From: Hippopus hippopus
Lineage: Eukaryota; Mollusca; Bivalvia; Cardiida; Cardiidae
NCBI GenBank assembly: GCA_946811185.2
Contig: OX328109.1
Span: 34,952,129-35,016,128, forward strand
Length of the DNA stretch: 64,000 nt
Reading direction: 5' to 3'
Shown piece by piece: positions 1-12,200 of this stretch. Numbering within the stretch: the first letter of the stretch is position 1; each line of letters begins with the position of its first letter. The notes beneath the pieces were generated by a model. It was not told the origin of the DNA, searched no databases, and saw only the letters and a program-made list of their open reading frames with translations. The position numbers were made by a program, and so were the translations under genes.

Positions 1-220
1 AAGATCAGACGGTGCTCTGGCATTTGGCTTGCACCTGCACCATTGACTTCATTTTTACTGCAACCCCTGAAGAAACTAAACTAATTGATCAACAAAACAT
101 ATCTCAAACTAACTACTGAGCTCTTTTCAAATGACCATGTTTTCAACGTTTTCAAAGGCCTTCTTCATAAGAGCTGTTGAAAAATGGGACAAGACATATG
201 AACTGCATTTTATTTTCCAG

Positions 221-296
221 CTCAAGGATAAAGAATGGTTTGATGTAGCAATTGTTGGGGCAGGACCAGGAGGAGCAACAGCTGCATTTTTTTTAG
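221..296 (+). CDS. Reductase exon 1 of window (Rossmann FAD loop)
   Basis: The acceptor is TATTTTCCAG and the donor is GTATTTTT. It encodes 25 residues ending in the GAGPGG nucleotide-binding loop and leaves one base (G) of a split Ala codon. It is the first exon visible, not the first of the gene. Confidence 0.88.
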
Positions 297-3200
297 GTAT
301 TTTTTTTATGTCAGCAGGCATATCCTAACCTTTTGCCACACAATCTGGTGTTTTAACGACCTTCAGAAAAGAAAGCTTTTGAAAATACTGTGAGAAAAGG
401 AGAAAATGCTGTTAACCTGTATTTTCTCCTTTTCCCACAATGTTTTCTATCCTTTAAAAAATGAATTTCAATTTTTGAACATTTACTAATATTCTTCTGT
501 CTTCAAATGCATTCAGTTTGAACAAGTCTAAAATTTTGTTGTTTGGTAAAGAGTTAAAAACAATTCTATGCTCATGATTTACCTAATTTATAAGCTATCA
601 GTACATGTATAAGCATAACAAAGCAAAGTACCGGTAACATGTGCATTTATGTTGCATCATGTAAAGGGTTAACACTTTACCACACAACAAAATTGAAAAC
701 TTGTCCAAATTGAAAACCTTTGCAGAGGACAATTCAAATGTGGCGCAAATGATCAAATTTTTCTTTAGTAGGGTAGAAAACATTATGAGAAAAAGAGAAA
801 ATGTTGATACCAGCATTTGAGTTTGAAATTTTGTCATTTGGTAAAGAGTTAACACATGTAGAGGGAGACAGTAGTTTCACCCTTTACCACACAACGAATT
901 TTAGATCCGTCCAAACCCAAAGCATATACAGAAGCTAAATCCAATGTGGCTAGAATTGTGGAAATTGTCTTTGATAGGGTAGAAAACATTGTGGGAAAAG
1001 GAGAAAATGCTGGTAACCAGCATTTTCTCCTTTTTCCCACAATGTTTTCAAAAGGCCTCTTCCTCAGGGTTGTTAAAACTTGCGCTCTAGTAGTAAAAGG
1101 TGAAAGGAGCAGTAGTTGCCAAAATGTAAACAAAGCCAGTATTAAAATGCATCTAGATTTGAAGCAACCATTTAAAAGTATGGAAATTATTGTGGAGATG
1201 ACATACTGTTATTGTATGGTCAGTCTAAAAACTAATTGCTGGCAGAAAAATTAATTTTCAAAACTAGGTTATAAATTGCCAGGTCAATCTTTCTTTTGTT
1301 TACTTTTTATGTGATTCTGAAATTCATTTCTTGCCAGCAGTCAACACTTTGACTCACCACATGATCCTGACTTTAAACAACCTCCAGAACGAAGATTTTT
1401 GAAAACATTGTGGGAAAAGGAGAAAATGCTGGTAACCAGCATTTCTCCTTTTCCCACAATATTTTCTACCCTATCAAAGACAATTTCCACAATTCTAGCC
1501 ACGTTGGATTTAGTGTCTGTATATGCTTTGGGTTTGGACAGATCTAAAATTTTTGTCTTGTGGTAAAGGGTGAAACTACAATTTCCCTCTACTTGTGTTA
1601 ACTCGTTACCAAATAACAAAATTTCAAACTCAACCAAATCGAAAGCATTTGCAGATGACAAATTAAATGTAGCTGAACTGATGATCTCTATCATTGATAG
1701 GTTAGAAAATGTTCTGGTTACCAGCATTTTCTCCTTTTCCCACAATGTTTTGAAAAGCTTTTTACTGTAGGTCATTTTATATTGTAAATAATAGTGGTGT
1801 AAGAAATAGACACAAAATGTAGAAGACATTAATTCACGTTAAATTTTTTGATAAAGGCGTAAGCCGAAATATTGAAAACAGAGTGAACATTTTTAAATTG
1901 TAGATTATTCATTCCCTTAGGAATATTAAGTGGATTTAACATTTTTTCTTCATGGTCACTAAAACTCAGGATTGTGTGGTAAAGGTTTAAGTTTTTTTTA
2001 CCAAACGACAAAATTTTAGACTGGTCCAAACTGAAAGCACTTGCAGACGACAAAATAAGCATAATTCAAAAATTGAAATTTGTTTCCAGCAGGGTGGTAA
2101 ACATTGTGGGAAAAGGAGAAAATGCTGGCTACCAGCATTTTCTCCTTTTCCCACAATGTTTTCAAAAGGTTTGTATCTCAAGGTGGAAAAAACCAGGGAT
2201 TGTTTGGCAACGGCTTAAAGTGTTCACCTCCCTTGATTTTCAGCAAAGCTTGGTTGGAAATGCCTTCTACTGGAGAAAAAGAAATTCCCTCGAGATAAGT
2301 ACTGCGGTGATGCCTGTTGTAAAACGGCCATTGAGATACTCATGGAAATGGGAATTTATGAACAGCTGATAAAAGAAAATAAAGCACTAGTGGTAGGTGA
2401 TCGAAATAATACGCAGAGGATATTTGGTTTTTTCGGTGAATTGTGCTACTCATGAAAATATTACCGGTGATGTTCACTCGATGAAATTTCGATCTATCAC
2501 AGAAAAAAACACGTATTCTATTTATTTTATGCTTCTAACCCCAGTTTTGTTAGGACTTTCGTCAAAATCCAGCACAGTTGTTTTCGGTAATTCCATGTGC
2601 AGTACCCCTCCACATAATAACACATTACAATCCCTCTGGTTGAATGGCACACATTGTTTACCTAGGTAACTAGTGCACAGGATCTACTGTTTCTGCCTGT
2701 AATGGAAGAGTTACAAAATATGAATTGGTATTTTTCACTGGTCATAACCATGAAATATCAAACCATATTCCACCATTATTTATGGATAAACTACCAAAAA
2801 GCATGAAATAAAATTTTCTACTGAGTACTGAAAGATAAATAAAATTTGGATGGACCTGATTGCAGTTTTGGTTTGGTTTTTCACTTTGATTCTATTCCAG
2901 ACGACACAATTTAGATTTGTCAAACCTGAAAGCTTTTGCAGATGACAAATTGAGGGTGGCTTGAATGTCAGAATTAGTCCTTGAAAAGGTAGAAAACATT
3001 ATGAGAAAAGGAGAAAATGCTGGTTACCAGCGTTTTCTCCTTTATTGACAGTGCTTTCAAAGGCTTCTTTCCGAGGGTTGTTAAAACCTGGGTTTGATTG
3101 GTCAAGGGTTAAAGCATTTAAAGAAGGATGATGGGATTTGTCTGTCAAGACTTTAAAAAAAATTGTGGAAGGGGAGAAAATGCTGGTCATCAGCATTTTC

Positions 3201-6200
3201 TCTCAATGGTATAAAAATACTGGCTAACAGCATTTTGTCCTATTCAACAATTTTTCAAAGGCCTTTTTCTTCAGAGTTGTAAAAAAACATGACTATTTTG
3301 TAAGGGTTGATAATATTTCAACAGGGCTCCAGATAAGAGGGAGTGATGGTATTCTAAATCCATTATTTCTCTTCCAAACCCTATGTTGTGGGTACTTGTA
3401 AGAATCGTCTCGATGGGATGATTCTAATGAGTACCCATAACATAGGGTTTAGTGGAGAATAAATAATATTTTCAATTTTGAATCCAAAATAACTCCCTGT
3501 ATCTGGAGCTCTGTTTCAACAGTATTTCATGGCTGGATTTATAATCCAGAGCTTCTGGGTTCGATCCTCATTTGTGATGCTGGTTTTCTTGGCATTGTCC
3601 TTGTACAAGGCACTTCAGAGCCCCAACTTGGTTCTAAATAAACCTGGGAAACTCAAGAATAAAAGAGCTGTTGCTTTATTCAGACAAGAACAATGTTGAA
3701 GGTGGCCTGAAACACAGAATTTCAATCACCTTAACCCTTTACTACACAATCCCCAGTTTTAACAACTCTAAGAATGGAGGCCGTCTGATAACATTGTGGG
3801 GAAAAGGAGAAAATGCTGGTAACCAGCATTTTCTCCTTTCCCCACAATGTTATCTAACTCACCAAGGAAAAATTCCCCATCATTTGAGCAACATTAGTTT
3901 GCTGCCTGTGAATTCTTTGGACTTGGAAGAGTCAGAAATTATGTTGGGCAGTAAAGAGTTAACTCTTTACCACACAACAGAATTTTAGACTCTACCAAAT
4001 TGAAAACTTTTGCAGAAAAATAATTTGTAGCTCAAATGATGATTTCTATCTTTGAAAGGGTAGAAAACATTGTGGCAAAAAGCGAAAATGCTGGTTAGCA
4101 GCATTTTTCCTTTTGCCCACAATGTTTTCAAAAATCTTTCTATCAGGGTCATTAAAACGGGATTGTGTGGTAAAGAGTTAAGGTAGTCAGATGGCTTTTC
4201 CGTGTGTTCTTCTTTTCCCACAGTGTTTTCAAAAGCATCCTTTTTCTCGGTTATGTAACTCATATTATGTTGACAAAATGTCAAATTTGTCCAATAATTC
4301 CTATTTATAGTCCGACAGTGGTGGGATGTGTTCTCCAGGAGGTTTAAGCTATATCGGCAGAAGCTTGGAAGGTTATGGTGATATCCCAGCAGCCATTGCT
4401 TGCAAACGAGTCCTTCTGGATGAAGCTGTTGCCATGGCAGCCAAAAGGTAAAAAAGATTGTTGATTGTATGGTGTTTAACTCTTTACCAAACGACAAAAT
4501 TTTAGACTGGTCCAAACTGAAAGCACTTGCAGATGACAAAATAAACGTAACTCAAAAATTGAAATTTGTTTCCAACAGGATAGAAAACATTGTGGGAAAA
4601 GGAGAAAATGCTGGTAACCAGCATTTTCTCCTTTTCCCACAATGTTTTCAAAAGGCTTCTAGCTCAGGGTCGTAGAAACCAGGGATTGTTTGGAAAAGGG
4701 TTAACAGTTATACCATTGTGGCCAGTGCACCTATCCATCCTTTCCTAGAGTTTCTTTTTCTAGTACTTTGTACAATATTCTTCCCGAGCCACTGGCTACT
4801 TTCCCACATAGTTATCATGGAAAGAATGATTGGAGGTGAGAGAGGAATGAATCCTGTAACAATGACAGTCATCAATCACTTGAAAGAAATTGGTTAACCA
4901 TTTAACGCACAAATCTGATTTTTAATGACCCTTGAAAAGAAGCCTTCTGAAAACATTGTTGGAAAAGGAGAAAATGCTGGTAACCAGCATTTTCTCCTTT
5001 TCCCACAGTGTTTTCTACCCTATCAAAGAACAATTGCACCATGTGAGCCACAATGAAATTGTCGTCTGCAAATACTTTCAACTTGGATAAGGCTGAAATT
5101 TTGTCCTCTGGTGAAGGGTTAAGCTGGGGATTGAACTAGCTACCCCGTGTTCACTATCAGCTGCACTGTCAAGGCTAGGCAAGTCATCTGCTGCAATTTT
5201 GTTTCAGGAGGTAACTGGTTAATCATTTATCACACAATGCCGAATCTTAAACATTATCCTGCAAAAATTATTAAAATTCAATTTGATGGTAAATACCCAA
5301 ATATTGCTATTTCAAAGTTAACATGTTTTGAGGTATAATATCTCCTTATTAAACAGTGTAGATCCAAGATCAGACTGCACATTCTGTGCAGTCTGATCTT
5401 GATCAACACCGTCTGTAAAAGGTCAGTGAGTTGCGCTTAGCAGCCAAAGGGTTAATAACCCTTGGGATGAAGTCATTTGGGAACATTTTTGGAAAAGGAG
5501 AAAATATTGGTAACCAGCACTTTCTCCCTTTCTAACAATGTTTTCTACCCTTCAAAAAAATATTGTCACATCTATCTTGTGTGCAAATACTTTTGATTTG
5601 GACAAGTCTAAAATTTTGTCGTTTCGAAAAAGAGTTAAGCTTTACTGGCAGAAGTAAAGATTGTACATTAACATTTCACCTCCCATTGTCTATCAGTCCT
5701 TCTTGGCTGGATGAAGCTATAGCTGTGGTAAGAGTTTTACGCAAGCCAGGATTTGATCTTTGATCCCCTGGGTTCTTGCCCTTGCAGGCTAAAGGGATAT
5801 ACACCTTTGCTCATGAATGTCCATTTGTAGATTAAAATTTTACGTGTGACTTTATAAATTCTAACATTGATTCATCATAGGTATGTTTAATATTTGAATA
5901 AATTCTAACATTGATTCATCATAGGTATGTTTAATATTTGAAATGATACTGATAACAGTGTTAACGCTTCCAAACGGCAAAATTTCAGACTGGTCCAAAG
6001 TGAAAGCATTTGCAGTCGACAAATTAAATGTGGCACAGTGGATGGGACTTCTACCAAAACGGATAGAAAACATTGTGTGAAAAGGAAAAGCCTTCTCTGT
6101 TGGGGTCTTTAAAACTAGGGACCGTGTGGTAAAAGGTTAAAAAACCTCTAATAAAATACTAATGAATAAGAACTTATGAAAGAAAGAAATATATGTGTAT

Positions 6201-9200
6201 TCTGTTCCCGATTCTATTGTTCTTTTTACACTGTGCATGAGCCATGCTCTGTGAAAATCAAGTTTAATGCAATTGCAAAAAGCAAAGACCCAGGCCAGCC
6301 TACATAGTCAACAAAGGCTGATGTGAGTGGAAATTTTTTGCTGTGAGTCAATTTTCTGTGTGTCAAAGGACCAATCTACCTCCAGATTCAGTTCATTGTA
6401 TACAAAGTGGATTTTAGGGATCCATAATTATACATGTATTATAACTTGCTTAGTATAACGCATCACAGCAATGCATTAAATTCCCTTTTGCCAGAGCATG
6501 ACTCACATTTATTTATATGATCAGAATGGGTGCAGAATTACAGGAGAACCATCCTGTTTCTGAAGCTGTGTTTGATAAGGGAACCAGTCTATGGCAGATA
6601 AAAATAGAAGAGAGTGAGCTCTCTTACAGATCTAGAGTAAGTATGAATTTGTGATGCTCATAAAGTAAGGCTGGGATAGAAATCAAAAGACCATATTAAT
6701 ATAGTCTTTTGATTTCTATCCCAGCCTCACTTTCAAGTAGAGGAGACATATTGCTTTGCTCATAAATGTAAGTTTGTTGGACAAATCTGCTATTATTAAT
6801 TCTTGACCAAATGACAAAATTTAGGACTTGACCAAATTGAAAGCATTTGCAGACAACAAATTGAATGTAGTGCAAATGATGATTTTTATCTTTGACAGGA
6901 TAAAAAACAATCTGGGAAAGGAGAAAATGTTGGTTAGCAGCATTTTCTTCTTTTCCACAATGTTTTCAAAAGCCTTTTTCATTAGGGTTTTTTAAACTCT
7001 TTACCAAACAATTCCGGGTTTTAATGATTCTCAGAAAGAAGCCTTTTGAAAACATCGTGGGAAAAGGAGAAAATGCTGTTAATCAGCATTTTCTCCTTTT
7101 TCCACAATGTTTTCCACCCTTCCCAATACAAATTTCAATTTTTGATTCACATTTATTTTGTTGTCTGCGAATGCTTTCAATTTCGACAAGCATAAAAATG
7201 TTGTCGTTTGGTAAAGTCAAAATTGTGTGGTAAAGGGTAAATAAGTCTGCAAAAAGTATCAACTCATGCAAACTTATACAGTATAAGCAGGCTGACATGG
7301 GTTGAAAATGTTCTGCTATTTTTAAATTTTCTGCATATCCAAGGACCATTCTACTACCTGATTGATTGTATGGTGTTTACACCGCTTTCAACATTGTTTC
7401 AGTCATGTCGAGGTGACAGCTCACAAAATGTATTTCCTTAGTTTTGCCAATACCAGGTTTTGGCTCTGAAGTATCTTACCCAAGGACACTCCCACCTCCC
7501 ACGAACCCCCTCCCCCCAGTGGATCCAGTGCAACTTGAACCCGGGGCCTCCAGATCATGAGTCCTACACTTTACCACTGAGCCACACAGGACCCCAGTTA
7601 CCAGTATTTTCTCCTCTTCCCACAATGTTGTCTAAAGCCCTCTTGCTCATGGTCATTAAAACAAAGGATTATGTTGTAAAAGGTTAAGGACTTTATTTTC
7701 TATTGAAGGTGTTGATATGCGCAGATGGGGCACCATCAAGACTTGCAACAAAGTTGGGCATTGTGACAAGGGCACCTGACAGTTCCTGTTCTCGTGCTTA
7801 CATAGAGGGTGGAACACACAAATTTAAAGCTGATGGGGTTGTATTTTACAACAAAGAATTATTGCCAGGTTATTATGTACTAGTATATGAACATGTACAT
7901 TTTATCCTGTTTCCTAATCAGCAAAATAAACCAGTTAACCGTTTACCAAACAATCCCTGGTTTTTACGACCCTGAGATAGAATCCTTTTGAAAACATTGT
8001 GGGAAAAGGAGAAAATGCTGGTCACCAGCATTTTCTCCTTTTCCCACAATGTTTTCTACCCTGCTGGAAACAAATTTCATTTTTTGAGTTACGTTTATTT
8101 TGTGGTCTGCAAGTGCTTTCAATTTGGACCTGTCTAAAATTTTGTTTTTTGGTTAGGAGTTAACTCAGTATCTCCTACAGACAGGTTTTTTTTTCGTATC
8201 TTTTTTACCAAATGACAAACTTGTAGACTTCTACAAGTTGAAAGCTTTTGCAATTGACACAAATGAAACTCAAATGTTGGAATTTGTATGTGAAAGGGTA
8301 AAAAACATTGTTAGGAAAACGAGTAAATGCTGGTAACCAGTATTTTCTCCTTTACCTACAATATTTTCAAAAGCCACCTCTGTCAATTCATAAAATTCGG
8401 GATTGTGTGGTAAAGGTTTAAAGAAATAAGTTTCAAAACAGTTTTGCAAAAGGAGAAATTCAGCCTAATAAGCAAGTACTCATTGTGAATTTTAGTTTTC
8501 TTTTGCTTATGAAATTTCTCAGTGAGCCCTGCGTCAAACAGCAACAAGTTTTAACAACTTTGAGGAAATAGGCTTTTTGATAATCTTGTGGGAAAAAGGA
8601 GAAAATGCTGGTTACAAGCATTTTCCCCTTGTCTCAATACGTTTTCAAAAGGCTTCTTTTTGGGGGTATTTAAAACTCGGATATTTTGGTTTAGAGCTAA
8701 ATCTTAACTCTATAATAGAGAATCCTCATTGCACTAGGACATTATCAAAGTCTTCCATAGTAAATTTGTGTAGGGATATAAAGATAATCAGATTGTTAAA
8801 TGGTTGCAGTTGTCTTTGAGAGGGTAGAAAGCATTTTCAGCAAAGGATGAATTTTTTTTTTTTTTTTTTTCATGATGTTTTTCCTTTTCCCAATATTATC
8901 AAAAGCCTTCCTCTTGGAATATGCAAAAAGCTGGTATCATTTTGTAAAGGGTAAAGAAACTTGTTGTTCAGTTTAGGTTTTCTGTATCTTTCTATATTTC
9001 CTCTTACCAGGTTATGCAGCCCTGTTTCGACACCCAAATGATGTACTGAACTTTTGCTGTTACATAATTCCGGGAAATCCAAACTGTACACAGGACAATC
9101 TGGCCTACTGGCATGAACATCTGATGAAAAATGATCCAAACATTAGCAGGGCACTTGGCAAGGACTTTCAAATAGAGAGGATGAAAGCAGGTAATAAAAG

Positions 9201-12200
9201 TCTTTGACGATTGTAATGTCAGTTACTCTCATGTCTTTTATTTTCATTTTTATTGAAATCATTGACTGAAATAATCTAATACAGATGAATGTTCCCCTCA
9301 TGTAATGTTAGTCTACTTGCAGGAAATCAGTATTTTCTCCTTTTCCAACAATATTTTCTAACCTTATTGATTAAATCTCATCATTCTAGACACTTTTAAT
9401 TTTTTGTCTGCAAATGCTTTCAATTCATAGCTGACTATAATTTTGTCATTTCAAAAAGCATTTAATTTAGAAAAGCCCTAGGGTTTTTGTCCAGTAAACA
9501 GTTTAGTATGCTTTTATAATTATGCTGGTTGGTTTTATTTTTTCCTTTCTTTCTCAGCAAGTCTTCGTCTAGGTGGAGAGAAGTGTAGTTACGATGATCA
9601 TTGCTTAGTGGTGGGAGATGCTGCTGGGATGACCGATCCTCTTACAGGTACTCACGCACACAACCCCTGATAGTCAGACCTGTATTTAAGACTTTGCCAC
9701 ACAATCCCAAGTTTTAAAAACCTTGAGGAAGAAAGCTCTTGAAAACATTAAAGGAAAAGGAGAAAATGCTGGTAACCAGCATTTTCTCCTTTTCCCATAA
9801 TGTTTTCTACCCTGTCAAAGACAAATTCCCAATATCTGAGTAACATATAAATTTTTGTCTACAAAATTTTAATGCTTGCAATTTGGACTAAAGTTTTTTA
9901 TTTTTTGTCAAAGAGTTAAGGTTTTGCCAGACAACAAAATAGATGTGTCTTGAATGTTTGGATTTTGTCTCCGAGAGGGTAGAAAACATGGTTGGAAAAA
10001 AGAGGGTATCTAGCACTTTCTCATTTTCTTGAGATGATTGCAAAGCCAGCATAGTCAGGGTTTAAAAATACAGAAATTTTGGCAAAAATTGGTGGACAAT
10101 CTGGTCTGAATTGACTGCCGTGATAAGAAGGCATTAATTTATGGTCCTTACCATTAACCCTCTACCAAACGACAAATTGAAAGCATTTGCAGACGACAAA
10201 ATAAACGCGACTCAAAAATTGAAACTTGACTTAAGAAGAGTAGAAAACATTGTGGGAAAAGGAGAAAATGCTGGTTACCAGCATTTTCTCCTTTGCCCAC
10301 AATGTTTTCAGAAGGCTTCTTCCTCTGGGTCATAAAAACCAGGGATTGTTTGGTAAAGGGTTAAAAGTCTAATTTGAATCGACAAGCAATTGTAATACTG
10401 CCATTTTTCATAGATGAGGTTATTTCCCATGGCAACAAGGAAAAAGAAGAAATGGCTATGTATTATAAAAGATGGGCAGATAAAATTTTAGATAAATGAT
10501 TGGATGAATCTGTACATAATGAAGTCGTCTTTTTCTGCTAGGTGAGGGGATACATCATGCAATGGAAGGTGGAAAAATTGCTGCCTATTTTCTTGATGAG
10601 GTCATCACCCATGGCAACTATGACAGAGATGTCATGGCCATTTATCATCAAAGATGGATGGATAAATTTGGATTTGATTTTAAATGGTTTGTTCCACTTT
10701 TGACCAGATCTATGCATAGCTATTTCACTCATCCTTTTTTCCTACATAATGTTTCAAACGTCAGACATTACACATTTTCATTATTACTTAGATTGGAAAA
10801 AAAAAAAAGAGAGAAAGATTTAAAACCCTTCATCTATCAATCCTGTCTTGTTAGGTATCTGAGGGAGACACCTTTAGAAAACACTGGGAAGAAAACATTA
10901 TGGGAAAAGAACAAAGTGCTGGTAACCAGCAAAACCACAAAGTTTCCAAAAGGCTTTTTCCTGAGGTTTGTTAAAACTCGAGATTGTGCGGTTAAGGGTT
11001 GAGAAGGCAACAAGATTATTTAGAAAGTTACATTTTGGTAGAGATACCTCCGAGACATATTTATCACAAAACTTTTATTTACATGCAGGTATGTTAGTTC
11101 AGGAAGAGTCTAAATACCACACATGATATTTTTCAGGTCCATGTTTTTTTGTGAACTTGTTAACTCATTACCAAATGACAAAATTTTAGACTTGTCCAAT
11201 TTGAAAGCATTTGCAGATGACAAAATAAATATGACTGAAAAATCAAAATTTGTTTATGGAAAGGTAGGAAATATTGTGGGAAAAGGAGAAAATGCTGGTT
11301 ACCAGCATTTTCTCCTTTTCCCACAATGTTTTCAAAAGGTTTCTTTCTTGGGATCGTTAAAAGTCAGGATTGTGTGATAAAGGATTAACTGACATTTTGG
11401 TATTTTTCAAAATTTCAGGTCCATGTTTTTCTGTCAGCTAGCATATCGGTTCCCCATTTTGTTGGATGCAGCTACAGCTGCTGTACAGAGGAAAGGGGAT
11501 AAAATGTTATTGAAATGGGCAGATATCATGACAGGTATTAGAAGTCTTGTTTTCAGGCTACTGTTTTTGAAACATAAGAAATTCAAGCAATTTCATCCCA
11601 TTTCATACAATTTTTAGCTCCACTGGCTGAAGGCCAGCGGGCTTATGTCATGGCCCAGTGTCCATCGTGCATCCGTCCGTGCATGCGTTAACTTTTTTCT
11701 CAAACTTCTTCTTCTCTGAAACTACCCATCCAAATTTGATGAAACTTCACAGAAATGATCCTGCGATGGTCCCCTTTAGGATTTCTTGAAAGAATTTGAT
11801 TCCTTCAAAAACTCCGGTTGCCATGGCAACAAAACTGAAAAATATTGAACATCTTTGAAAATCTTCTTGTCTGAAACCATAATGCCCAGGGCTACCAAAT
11901 TTGGCATGTAGCTTTATCTAATGGACCTCTATCAAATATCTTCATATTATAGCCCTGGGGTCAAAATTGGCTATGCCCCACAGATCACAAGTTTAACATG
12001 GGCTTATATGGTGACTGTAATTTAAAAAAATAGTAATCAAGGGAAATAACTCCTGTTATACAAGATAAAGTTTGTTACTATTTACCTCCCTTGATTATCA
12101 AACTGCAGTTATACATTACTGGAGTTTGGTATGCAAGTTTCTTGGAGAGGAAATGTTCTGTTTTAAGGGAGAGTGATTTATTTTGATACTAATGGTTATG

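Larger units (their letters stand above)
4460..5190 (-). mobile_element. tRNA-derived SINE I split by two family A MITEs
   Basis: SINE I pieces lie at 4460-4475 (GATTGTATGGTGT), 4705-4893 (GGCCAGTGCACCTATCCATC onward) and 5119-5190 (CTGGGGATTGAACTAGC, the B-box end). MITEs at 4476-4704 and 4894-5122 separate them, each bounded by TTAA. A small deletion accompanies the first insertion. Confidence 0.8.

Noticed and set aside
1..130. Further upstream reductase exon
   Set aside because: No frame with acceptor, donor and family similarity was found.
946..1254. Open frames with [21 protein letters not shown] or [18 protein letters not shown] peptides
   Set aside because: They recur throughout the window on both strands because they translate the family A hairpin; they are not genes.
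5690..5735. Possible relic of reductase exon 3 (CTGGATGAAGCTATAGCTGT)
   Set aside because: Only about 30 bases match, with a 5-bp gap, and the surrounding sequence looks more like a tRNA-type SINE remnant.
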